11,594 nt of DNA from DATKYK01 sp034430255 (GTDB lineage Bacteria > Chloroflexota > Dehalococcoidia > E44-bin15), in NCBI GenBank assembly GCA_034430255.1, contig DAOUEU010000020.1, positions 1-11,594 of the forward strand. Reading direction: 5' to 3'. Below the pieces are notes generated by a model. The model searched no databases, was not told where the DNA came from, and saw nothing but the letters and a program-made list of their open reading frames with translations. Every line of letters begins with the position of its first letter. The stretch's first letter is position 1. Below are positions 1-6,747 of this stretch, one piece after another. A program made the translations under genes and the position numbers.

Positions 1-491
1 CCATATTGCAGTGCCCCTGTGGGACAGGTCTTGACACAAGCCGGTGTAAGATCATTTGTGACCCGGTCCTGGCAGAGTGTGCACTTGTTCATCGTGCGTA
101 TCCCGGTTATAGCCCCACTCCCGCTCCGCGGTACATCAAAGGGACAGGCCTCTACACAGTAGCCACAACCACTGCACTTCTCCTTATCGTAGGCAACAAA
201 GCCCAGCTCATGGTGATACAGGGCCTTGGTGGGACACACCTCAACACAGGCCGCTTCGGTGCAGTGCATGCAGCTCCGCCTGCTGAATAGCCAGCGAAGA
301 TCCCCGTTATTCCCTACCTCACGAAACTCCATCTTTATCCAGGTATCCCAGGAAAGGTCAGGGGGGTTCTCATACGTTCCCCGGTTGGTTGTCTTAACAC
401 CGTGAAGATCATTCCACTGCTTGCACGCTACCTGGCAGCCACGGCACGCAGTGCACTTGGTCGCATCGTATAGAATCGCTTTGTCTGCCAT
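1..491 (-). CDS. FdhB-like iron-sulfur subunit with four [4Fe-4S] clusters (3' end beyond window)
   Basis: Electron-transfer subunit of a complex iron-sulfur molybdoenzyme, passing electrons from the catalytic subunit towards a membrane partner. The visible 163 residues hold all sixteen cluster cysteines in four groups: C13/16/19/23, C74/77/82/86, C106/109/112/116 and C137/140/152/156. This is the FdnH/FdhB/DmsB arrangement. The ATG at 489-491 has AGGAGG at 495-500, three bases upstream, and lies 19 bases after the stop of the catalytic subunit gene, so the two are co-transcribed. The reading frame is open to the left edge, so the C-terminus, any membrane anchor helix and any following NrfD- or cytochrome b-type anchor gene are not visible. 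No N-terminal signal peptide is seen, consistent with export bound to the Tat-bearing partner. Family assignment is secure; the exact physiological role depends on the catalytic subunit. Confidence 0.93.
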   Translation of the reverse strand, partial: MADKAILYDATKCTACRGCQVACKQWNDLHGVKTTNRGTYENPPDLSWDTWIKMEFREVGNNGDLRWLFSRRSCMHCTEAACVEVCPTKALYHHELGFVAYDKEKCSGCGYCVEACPFDVPRSGSGAITGIRTMNKCTLCQDRVTNDLTPACVKTCPTGALQY

Positions 492-510
492 TTCCCTCCT
501 TTCGCCTTAC

Positions 511-3420
511 CTATACCTTCTCTATATTGCACAGGAACGCCCTGTATTCAGGGATACCTGTATTGGGGTCGCCCACACGTGGAGTGAGCAAATTGGCGCT
601 ATCTCCTTTGGACAGCCCCATGTACCCCCAATTCCAGGGCAAGCTGATATAATGGACGTTGGTGCCATTAACCTGTAGGGGCCCAAGGCGGGCGGTGACC
701 ACGGCTATTGCCTCCACACGCCCACCGCGCGCCGAGTTAATAGTGACGGTGTCACCACCGGCAATCCCCTTCTCATTGGCCAGTTCCTGACTGATTTCCA
801 CAAACATCTCTGGCTCTAAATCCACCAGCCAGGGTATGCGTCTGGTCACTGCCGCGGCATTCAGGTGTTCCGTCAGGCGGTGACAGGTTGCCACGATTGG
901 ATAATCTGCAGCATTTCCCTTAGCGGCAGTTTCCCAGATAACGATGGCAGGGTTGTTTTGCTGAGGAGACATGGGATTCGATACCGGGCTTTCCCAGGGT
1001 TCATAGTGCTCCGGGAAGGGGCCATCGGGTCTGCCTGACCCGAAGAGGTGGCCCTGCCCCTGGGGCTTCATGATAAATGGATATATCCCACTGGCACTAA
1101 CAGGCGGATTGCCCCCATCGGGAACATCCCCTACCCAACCGCTGCCATCCCACGAAATGACGGGATGAGCTGTGTTCCATGGATTGCCATCGACATCAAC
1201 TGAAGCCCGATTGTACATGATGCGCCGGTTCACCGGCCAAGCCCATCCCCACTCGGGGTAAAGGCCAATGCCTGAAGGGTCGGTAGTACCCCGTTTCTGT
1301 GCCTTGTTGCCGTCTTCGGTGTACATTCCACACCACAGCCAGTTGCCACAACTGGTAGTGCCATCGCTTTTAAGGCTGCCAGGGCCTGACAGCAGCTTAC
1401 CTGTCGTCAGGTCGTAGCCGTTCATCTCCTTGGCTACCTTGCTCACGTCGGGTGTATCACCATAGTCCCAGGTCAGTTCGGTTACTGCTTTAGCATTCTT
1501 GACAGTCTGCCCGCTATAGGACTCTCTTATCTTTAACATCAGCTTATTTATTATCCACAGGTCGCTCTTAGCTTCACCGGGAGGATCAGCCCCCTTGTAG
1601 CGCCACTGATTCAAGCGGCCGCTGTTGCAAACGCTACCCTCCTTTTCCAGCGAGCTAGCCGCGGGAAGTAGAAAGACCTCGGTATTGCTATCGGCCAACT
1701 GCCACACCGCAGCAGTCTCCGTCTCCCAGAGGTCAATGACCAGTAACCAGTCCAGCTTTCTCAGGGAATCGCGCGCCGCTCCGCTGTTTGGCCCGCTCAC
1801 CGCTGGATTGATTCCCCAGCATATCAGACCCTTTATTATCCCCTCGTCTATCGCCTTGAAGAGCGATTGCCAATCATAGCTACCACCCCTCTTAGGCAGG
1901 TAGTCGAAGCTGGTACTGGGGTCTGTATCGCTATACCATGCCTTGAGGATACTGGCAAACCGTACCGTGGTCCCCCCATAGGCGGAAAGGGTCTGTTCGC
2001 TGCTGCTGGCCATTCGGACACTACCACCACCAGGCCCCCAGTGATTGACCAGGCCCTGCAGGGTGCCGCCCAGACCATTTACCGCCCCGGTGATACCGTT
2101 CAGCCCACCGCCAGCCACCCCCATATTTCCCAAGAGAAGCTGTAATATGCCGAATGCACGCACCGTCTGGGCGCCGGTGCTGCGCTGACAGGCACTGGAT
2201 GAAAAAACGATAGCTCCCGCCATATCCTTCTTCCCGGTACTGGCATAGGCCTGGCAAATCTGCTTGAAAGTTTCCTTATCCGTGCCGGTAATTTCGACAA
2301 CCTTGTCATCGGTATAGCGGGCGAAGTGCTTCTTTAAAAGCTGGAAAACGCAGTTAGGGTCCTCAATGGTCTTATCCATCTTAGGGGCACCTGAGCTATT
2401 TAACTGATACTGCCAGGTGGATTTATCATATTTACTGCCATCCCAACCCGAGAACAACCCGTCCCCGGTATCTGCAGGGCCCGTGAAATCAGGACTCAAC
2501 AGGAAAGAAGCGTTGGTATACTCTTTCACATACTCCATGTTATAGTTACCTGGATTAACCTCCATATCGTCGAGGATATATCTGATCATGCCACCGATGA
2601 ATGCAAGATCGGTTTCCGGCCTTACCCTGGCATAGAGGTCCGCCTTGGCTGAGGTGCGGGTGAAGCGAGGGTCGACGTGAATTATCTTGGCCCCCTTCTC
2701 CTTGGCCCGAGTGACCCACTTAAAGGCAACGGGGAAGGACTCGGCCATGTTACCGCCGATGATAAGAATGCATTCGCTATTTACCATGTCTATCCAGTGA
2801 TTTGACATAGGCCCTCTACCCACCGTTTCTTCGTCAGCGGCCACAGCACTTGACACGCATATGCGGGCTTCATTCTCGATATAGACCAGGCCCAGGGCAC
2901 GAAGCATCTTGCTCATTAGATATGCCTCTTCGCTGTTGGGGAATACGCTTCCCAACGATGCTATTGCTTCAATGCGATTGACAAGCCGGCTCTCGGCATC
3001 CGTCTCGATCCAATCAGCATCACGGGTCTCTTTTATCTTGGCGGCAATTGCCGCTATAGCATCATCCCAGCTTATGTCAGTCCAGGCATCAGCCCCTGCG
3101 GCACGGTGCTTGGCGGTGAGCAGGCGCTCTTCATTACTACCCACCTGAATCATAGAGGCACCCTTGGGGCACAGAGACCCCTCGCTAATAGGAGACTCAG
3201 GATCACCCTCTATGTTGGTGATCCTCCCGTCCTCCACAGCCATAATAGCGCTGCAGCCTACCCCGCAGTAGGGACATATCGTTGTTTTCTCGCCGATCTT
3301 TTTATGCAGTGGGATGGGGGAATAACCTAAAACCTTTTTCCAACCAGCCCCCTTAAATAAAAGAAAGCCAGCAGTGCTGGCACCAGAAAGCTTGATAAAT
3401 CCCCTTCGAGTTAACTCCAT
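511..3420 (-). CDS. Formate dehydrogenase-N alpha subunit-like molybdopterin oxidoreductase (Cys form, atypical active site)
   Basis: Catalytic subunit of the bis-MGD molybdenum/tungsten family, 969 aa, recognisably FdnG/FdoG-like along its length. The N-terminus has a Tat motif (T4-R5-R6-G7-F8-I9-K10) before a hydrophobic stretch, so the enzyme should face the outside of the membrane. The proximal [4Fe-4S] site is C49, C52, C56 and C84. The Sec position of FdnG corresponds to Cys188 (codon 2857-2859, TGC), within ARIC. The next residue is Val189, where the family has the catalytic His, and the conserved Arg of the RGxxNxQG loop is Thr444 (codon 2089-2091). Formate oxidation is therefore doubtful. 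The protein may instead resemble the OmeA-type molybdoenzymes of Dehalococcoidia, which also lack the Sec-dependent chemistry. It is first in an operon with the FdhB-like gene and has its own promoter with a CsoR-type operator. Start chosen because it gives the intact Tat signal. Family confident, substrate open. Confidence 0.93.
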   Translation of the reverse strand: MELTRRGFIKLSGASTAGFLLFKGAGWKKVLGYSPIPLHKKIGEKTTICPYCGVGCSAIMAVEDGRITNIEGDPESPISEGSLCPKGASMIQVGSNEERLLTAKHRAAGADAWTDISWDDAIAAIAAKIKETRDADWIETDAESRLVNRIEAIASLGSVFPNSEEAYLMSKMLRALGLVYIENEARICVSSAVAADEETVGRGPMSNHWIDMVNSECILIIGGNMAESFPVAFKWVTRAKEKGAKIIHVDPRFTRTSAKADLYARVRPETDLAFIGGMIRYILDDMEVNPGNYNMEYVKEYTNASFLLSPDFTGPADTGDGLFSGWDGSKYDKSTWQYQLNSSGAPKMDKTIEDPNCVFQLLKKHFARYTDDKVVEITGTDKETFKQICQAYASTGKKDMAGAIVFSSSACQRSTGAQTVRAFGILQLLLGNMGVAGGGLNGITGAVNGLGGTLQGLVNHWGPGGGSVRMASSSEQTLSAYGGTTVRFASILKAWYSDTDPSTSFDYLPKRGGSYDWQSLFKAIDEGIIKGLICWGINPAVSGPNSGAARDSLRKLDWLLVIDLWETETAAVWQLADSNTEVFLLPAASSLEKEGSVCNSGRLNQWRYKGADPPGEAKSDLWIINKLMLKIRESYSGQTVKNAKAVTELTWDYGDTPDVSKVAKEMNGYDLTTGKLLSGPGSLKSDGTTSCGNWLWCGMYTEDGNKAQKRGTTDPSGIGLYPEWGWAWPVNRRIMYNRASVDVDGNPWNTAHPVISWDGSGWVGDVPDGGNPPVSASGIYPFIMKPQGQGHLFGSGRPDGPFPEHYEPWESPVSNPMSPQQNNPAIVIWETAAKGNAADYPIVATCHRLTEHLNAAAVTRRIPWLVDLEPEMFVEISQELANEKGIAGGDTVTINSARGGRVEAIAVVTARLGPLQVNGTNVHYISLPWNWGYMGLSKGDSANLLTPRVGDPNTGIPEYRAFLCNIEKV

Positions 3421-3516
3421 TGCTTTACTCTTCTCCTTTCTCCACTCTGACCTGACATCTAAGCCAGAAGATGCTAGAATAGATTCCCTAAGAAGGTTTA
3501 AAAATTTTCACCAGAT

Positions 3517-3546
3517 ATAATACCCTAGGGGGGTATAGTATGTCAA
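3517..3546 (-). promoter_or_regulatory. Sigma70-type promoter of the FdhA-FdhB-like operon
   Basis: Read on the minus strand, a perfect -35 TTGACA (3541-3546) and a -10 TATTAT (3517-3522) are separated by 18 bp. Transcription would start near 3510 and give a leader of about 90 nt before the catalytic subunit gene. The spacer is almost entirely occupied by the palindromic operator at 3520-3536, so a bound repressor would block this promoter directly. Confidence 0.7.
3520..3536. promoter_or_regulatory. CsoR/CstR-family operator palindrome
   Basis: The sequence ATACCCTAGGGGGGTAT is an inverted repeat with arms ATACCC and GGGTAT and a G-tract in the middle, the form known for operators of CsoR-family repressors. 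It lies inside the -35/-10 spacer of the leftward oxidoreductase promoter and about 40 bp upstream of the divergent CsoR-family gene. It probably controls the leftward operon and possibly the regulator itself. The pairing of this operator with this regulator is inferred from proximity and motif form. Confidence 0.7.
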
Positions 3547-3577
3547 TATTAAAAGAGGAATTATTGTGGAGGGCGAC

Positions 3578-3865
3578 ATGGTTGAAGAATCGGTATCGCA
3601 AGAGCTGTTGCTTAAGCGGCTAAAGCGGATCGAGGGGCAGGTGCGCGGCATTGAGAAAATGATAGTTAATGGCCGCGACTGTGAGAGCCTTATAACCCAG
3701 TTGGCTGCGGTTCGTTCTGCCGTGGAGGGCGTTGGCGCATTGATGCTGAATAACTATATGAAGCTATGTTTTAGCAAAGGTGACCAAAAAGATAAGACTG
3801 GTGTAGATTCTCTGGCGCGGGTTGTGGCCATCTGGGGCCGGGTTCGGGTCGGTGACCAGGAATAG
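3578..3865 (+). CDS. CsoR/FrmR-family metal- or persulfide-sensing repressor, CstR-like
   Basis: Small all-helical DUF156-family repressor of 95 aa, with the family signature RLKRIEGQVRGIEKM near residues 14-28. In CsoR the sensing ligands are Cys, His and Cys. Here C35 and C64 are kept with the correct 29-residue spacing, but the His position is Tyr60. The pattern x-C-x-C matches CstR, which senses reactive sulfur by forming di- and polysulfide crosslinks between the two Cys, rather than copper-binding CsoR. A thiol-based sensor of persulfide or perselenide would suit a locus with a YedE transporter and a TusA-like carrier. The ATG at 3578 is preferred because GGAGGG sits at 3568-3573. An in-frame GTG at 3566 with AGAGGAA upstream is an alternative that adds four residues. 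The gene is divergent from the oxidoreductase operon, with a palindromic operator between them. Family sure, ligand inferred. Confidence 0.88.
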   Translation: MVEESVSQELLLKRLKRIEGQVRGIEKMIVNGRDCESLITQLAAVRSAVEGVGALMLNNYMKLCFSKGDQKDKTGVDSLARVVAIWGRVRVGDQE

Positions 3866-4039
3866 GCCGAGCGTGGTGTTGAGCTAAACCTCCTCGGGTG
3901 AGATGTACCTAGCAATTTCTGCTAGCTAGAGGGTATAGTAAGTCAAGACTACGGAGTCTACCACCACAAGGATTATTGGCCCTGCCTTTCCCTTGAAGAG
4001 AATGAATGTGAACGGTACTAAAATCGACACTCGGTAAAA
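3866..4039. other. Intergenic region between convergent genes
   Basis: These 174 bases separate the CsoR-family gene from the convergent end of selA. I see no gene. A 16-base sequence, GGGTATAGTAAGTCAA at 3931-3946, matches 15 of 16 bases of the operator/-35 segment at 3531-3546, exactly 400 bp away. It keeps only one half of the palindrome. A small inverted repeat AGACT-ACGG-AGTCT lies at 3946-3959. Neither arm is followed by a T-run, so no intrinsic terminator can be called for either gene. Confidence 0.5.
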
Positions 4040-5401
4040 CTAGGGCACCAATATATCTCGCAGTCTACTCAGAAGTGCCTCTTCATCCTCAGGGAGGACG
4101 GTACGAGGATCGAGAAGCAGGAGGTTATTCTCAGACCGCCCGATGACCAGAGGCGACCCTCTGCGCAGTCTGTCAGCCAGCTGCTTAACTTTGCCCCCTC
4201 TTCCGATAGCCACCAGGCGGGTAGGCAGGGTGCCACCGGGGAGGCTGCCGCCCCCTACTACGGATTCACCTTGCACTATGGAGGCAGCACCACCGAGTGA
4301 CTGGCACCATTTCTGGGCCCTCTTCTCTATCTCCTCCAGGGATGCCGAAATCATCCGCCATACCGGGATTTTTACCTCCGCCTCCCCCTTGAGGTAGTGG
4401 AGCAGGGTGACTGCCAGCCCAGCCAACCTTATCTTGTCGATGCGCACCGCGCGGGCCAGGGGGTGCCTTTGCAGCTTGGCTATAAGTTGGCCCTGGCCTA
4501 CAATGATACCGGCCTGCGGTCCGCCCAGGAGCTTATCCGCAGAGAACATGGCCAGCCCCACGCCAGCCGCGATGCTCTGCTGCACCATAGGCTCGGCATC
4601 CAGCCCGAACCTGGCGGTATCCAGTAGACAGCCGCTGCCCAAGTCATCGAGCACTGGAAGCCGGTATCGCTCCCCGAGCTGAGTCAACTCCTCGATAGCC
4701 GCTGACTGGGTAAAACCGACCAATCTGAAGTTACTGGAGTGGACTCGAAGCAAGGCGACGGTTCGTTGGGTGATCGCCTCTTCATAGTCCGATAAATATG
4801 TACAGTTGGTTGTCCCCACCTCCACCAGCTTGGCCCCGCTCTGTCGCATAACACTTGGGATACGAAAGCCGCCGCCGATCTCCACCGCCTGCCCCCTGGA
4901 GACGATCACCTCCTTACCCCTAGCGAGGGCGCTCAGGGCCAGGAGCACCGCTGAAGCGTTATTGTTTACGACAAGAGCAGCCTCGGCCCCGGTTAGCTGG
5001 CACAGCAGGGACTGGATGTGAACCTGGCGGGAGCCCCGCTTCCCACTGTCGAGATCGATCTCCAGATTGGTATAGCCCCCGGCGCACTGCTCCATAGCTG
5101 CCATAGCCTCCCGGCTTAACGGTGCCCTCCCCAGGTTGGTATGCAGGATAACACCGGTTGCGTTTATCACCGGGCGCAGGCTGGGCTCAGCCAGAGAAGC
5201 TATTCGACTGCATATCGATCCAACTATCTCGTTAAAAGTCGGGGCAGTTTGGCCCCCGGCGATATCACGGCGCACCTCTTCAAGGTATTGCCGCACCCCC
5301 CGGAGCACGAATTCGTGAGAGTATTCCTCTTCAAGAGAGCGTATGCGCTCATCCAAGAGTAACTTATCGACGCTGGGAAGGCTGCGAAGGCTTCTTTCCA
5401 T
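4040..5401 (-). CDS. selA: L-seryl-tRNA(Sec) selenium transferase SelA
   Basis: PLP-dependent cytoplasmic enzyme that converts Ser-tRNA(Sec) to Sec-tRNA(Sec) using selenophosphate. The 453-aa product matches bacterial SelA in length (E. coli 463). The N-terminus SLPSVDKLLLD corresponds to the tRNA-binding N-terminal domain. The conserved segment PVINATGVILHTNLGRAPLS leads into the fold-type I PLP domain, and the PLP lysine is K290 in SADKLLGG (codon 4532-4534). The ATG at 5399-5401 is chosen because the homologous N-terminus begins there. A TTG start at 5438-5440 would add 13 unrelated residues, and that TTG is part of a -35 box. No Shine-Dalgarno sequence precedes the ATG, and the predicted promoter places the transcript start within a few bases of it, suggesting leaderless translation. 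The gene is divergent from yedE and separate from selD-selB. Confidence 0.97.
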   Translation of the reverse strand: MERSLRSLPSVDKLLLDERIRSLEEEYSHEFVLRGVRQYLEEVRRDIAGGQTAPTFNEIVGSICSRIASLAEPSLRPVINATGVILHTNLGRAPLSREAMAAMEQCAGGYTNLEIDLDSGKRGSRQVHIQSLLCQLTGAEAALVVNNNASAVLLALSALARGKEVIVSRGQAVEIGGGFRIPSVMRQSGAKLVEVGTTNCTYLSDYEEAITQRTVALLRVHSSNFRLVGFTQSAAIEELTQLGERYRLPVLDDLGSGCLLDTARFGLDAEPMVQQSIAAGVGLAMFSADKLLGGPQAGIIVGQGQLIAKLQRHPLARAVRIDKIRLAGLAVTLLHYLKGEAEVKIPVWRMISASLEEIEKRAQKWCQSLGGAASIVQGESVVGGGSLPGGTLPTRLVAIGRGGKVKQLADRLRRGSPLVIGRSENNLLLLDPRTVLPEDEEALLSRLRDILVP

Positions 5402-5410
5402 GGCGAAGGC

Positions 5411-5440
5411 AATGTAGCATATCCAGCTAAAGCCTGTCAA
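5411..5440 (-). promoter_or_regulatory. Promoter of selA (near-leaderless transcript)
   Basis: On the minus strand a perfect TTGACA (5435-5440) is followed after 18 bp by TACATT (5411-5416). The expected start site is about 3-5 bases before the selA ATG at 5401. The -10 is imperfect, so a start further upstream cannot be excluded. Confidence 0.45.
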
Positions 5441-5463
5441 ACGAGGTTTTATTGACCTATTGC

Positions 5464-5475
5464 GTTAAAATTAAC
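5464..5475. repeat. AT-rich inverted repeat between the selA and yedE promoters
   Basis: GTTAA-AA-TTAAC is a perfect 5-bp inverted repeat lying five bases upstream of the yedE -35 box and behind the selA promoter. Its position would suit an operator or activator site serving one or both directions. No known regulator motif is recognised and chance cannot be ruled out. Confidence 0.3.
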
Positions 5476-5480
5476 CAGAT

Positions 5481-5510
5481 TTGACAATGCTCGTTCCTGT
5501 ACCCTATAAT
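5481..5510 (+). promoter_or_regulatory. Strong sigma70-type promoter of the yedE operon
   Basis: Perfect consensus -35 TTGACA (5481-5486) and -10 TATAAT (5505-5510) with 18-bp spacing. Transcription should begin near 5517, giving a leader of about 125 nt before yedE. TACCCTA at 5500-5506 resembles one half of the CsoR-type operator at 3520, but the other half is absent. Confidence 0.8.
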
Positions 5511-5555
5511 AATTTGTTGAATACCGAGAACTAACTAGGAGAGGGGGTGAGATCG

Positions 5556-5626
5556 ATGGTAAACCGACGCACATGAGCCGTGAAGCGGCTAAGAGCGTGG
5601 CTCTTAAAGAAGGGTACGACCTGTAG
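5556..5626 (+). other. Two tiny overlapping ORFs in the yedE leader (possible leader peptides)
   Basis: A 6-codon ORF (MVNRRT, 5556-5576) follows a purine-rich AGGAGAGGGGG segment. Its stop overlaps the start of a 17-codon ORF (MSREAAKSVALKEGYDL, 5573-5626) in an ATGA junction, the arrangement used for translational coupling. The second ORF ends 17 bases before yedE and spans both leader hairpins, so translating it would melt them. I recognise no homologue. They could be leader peptides controlling yedE or chance ORFs. Confidence 0.25.
5576..5606 (+). promoter_or_regulatory. Tandem hairpins in the yedE 5' leader
   Basis: Two perfect inverted repeats lie back to back: AGCCG-TGAAG-CGGCT (5576-5590) and TAAGAGC-GTG-GCTCTTA (5590-5606), sharing base 5590. 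They occupy the leader about 40-70 bases upstream of the yedE start. The second is not followed by a T-run, so it is not a simple terminator. Such a structure could be a cis-regulatory RNA element. I do not recognise it as a known riboswitch class. Confidence 0.4.
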
Positions 5627-5643
5627 AGAAGGAGGATGTTTTT

Positions 5644-6732
5644 ATGCGCGTTTCACGCGTAATGACGCCGGGTACATTGATCTTCGCCTCCGCGCTGGTG
5701 ATAGGTATCCTGGCGGCATTCCTGGTGAAGTGGGGAAACCCACAGAACATGGGTATATGTGTAGGCTGCTTCCTGAGAGATATCTCAGGGGCGATAGGCC
5801 TGCACCGGGCCGGGGTTGTACAGTATCTCCGCCCTGAGATCATAGGTTTCGTCTTAGGCAGCTTCATTGCTGCCTATGCCTTCAAGGAATTTCGGGCTAG
5901 GGGTGGCTCCGCACCGCTAGTCCGATTCTTTTTAGGTATGTTCGTAATGATCGGGATACTGGTATTCCTCGGCTGCCCGGTGAGGGCGCTGCTCAGGCTT
6001 GCCGGCGGCGACCTCAATGCCATAACGGGGCTGGTGGGTGTTGCTTTCGGCGCCTTTACCGGAGTGATCCTGCTAAAGAGAGGCTTTACCTTGGGGCGTG
6101 CGGTGAAGAGGCCCACGGTGGCAGGGTGGATAATACCGGCGGTCATGGCCGGGCTCCTGATCATGGCGATACTTAAGCCCAGCTTCCTCATCGAGAGCGA
6201 ATCAGGACCCGGCTCTATGCACGCAGCGTTGATTATTTCCCTGGCGGTGGGCCTGCTGGTAGGCTTCCTTGCCCAGCGGACGAGGATGTGCTTTGTGGGA
6301 GGCTGGCGAGACCTGTTCCTTGTCAGGGATACATATCTGTTCAAGGCAATAGTCGGCCTTTTCCTCGGGGCGGTGGCAGTCAACCTCGTCCTTACCTACG
6401 GCTTTGACGATAGCCTCTTCAGGCTGGGCTTCGCAGACCAGCCGGTAGCTCATGACAATCACCTGTGGAACTTCTTCGGCATGGCGCTGGTGGGACTGGC
6501 TGCTACCCAGCTCGGCGGCTGTCCGCTACGTCAACTGGTTCTCAGCGGAGAGGGGGATACCGATGCCGGCATGACCGTGCTCGGCCTGCTCGTCGGCGCC
6601 GCTGTAGCACATAACTTCACCTTTGCCAGTTCTCCTGCCGGTCCGTCAGGGCTGGGACCCTGGGCAGTAGTCGCCGGGCTGGTGCTCTGTATAGGCCTGG
6701 GATTCCTGCTGCGGGAGAGAAAGACAATATAA
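5644..6732 (+). CDS. yedE: YedE/FdhT selenium-metabolism membrane transporter (YeeE/YedE family)
   Basis: Polytopic inner-membrane protein of 362 aa with about ten hydrophobic segments. The YeeE/YedE family moves small sulfur or selenium compounds such as thiosulfate, and the YedE branch is repeatedly linked to selenium use. Cysteines expected to line the path are present in the family contexts: C39 and C42 (ICVGCFLRD), C111 (LGCPVRALLRL), C216 (RTRMCFVGGWRD) and C293 (LGGCPLRQL). The two halves (GCPVR near 110 and GCPLR near 293) reflect the internal duplication of the family. GGAGG at 5631-5635 lies eight bases before the ATG. It is the first gene of a compact operon that continues with DUF3343, a YjeF-like protein and a TusA-like carrier, a typical selenium-trafficking neighbourhood. 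The family call is firm. The substrate (selenite, selenide, or a mixed sulfur species) is inferred. Confidence 0.93.
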   Translation: MRVSRVMTPGTLIFASALVIGILAAFLVKWGNPQNMGICVGCFLRDISGAIGLHRAGVVQYLRPEIIGFVLGSFIAAYAFKEFRARGGSAPLVRFFLGMFVMIGILVFLGCPVRALLRLAGGDLNAITGLVGVAFGAFTGVILLKRGFTLGRAVKRPTVAGWIIPAVMAGLLIMAILKPSFLIESESGPGSMHAALIISLAVGLLVGFLAQRTRMCFVGGWRDLFLVRDTYLFKAIVGLFLGAVAVNLVLTYGFDDSLFRLGFADQPVAHDNHLWNFFGMALVGLAATQLGGCPLRQLVLSGEGDTDAGMTVLGLLVGAAVAHNFTFASSPAGPSGLGPWAVVAGLVLCIGLGFLLRERKTI

Positions 6733-6747
6733 CTCTAGGAGGCATGG

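Noticed and set aside
6..290. Plus-strand ORF at the left edge
   Set aside because: It is the antisense of the four-cluster ferredoxin subunit, whose cysteine motifs are unmistakable on the minus strand.
3946..3959. AGACT-ACGG-AGTCT hairpin as a terminator between the regulator gene and selA
   Set aside because: The stem has only 5 bp and no T-run follows on either strand.
5402..5440. selA starting at TTG 5440
   Set aside because: The added 13 residues do not resemble SelA, there is no ribosome binding site, and the TTG is part of a -35 box.
5500..5506. TACCCTA at the yedE -10 as a second CsoR-type operator
   Set aside because: Only one half-site is present; the opposite GGGTAT arm is missing.
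5556..5837. Sec readthrough of TGA 5574-5576 into the frame that continues at 5580-5837
   Set aside because: The frame overlaps yedE out of phase, has no recognisable protein, and yedE has its own strong start.
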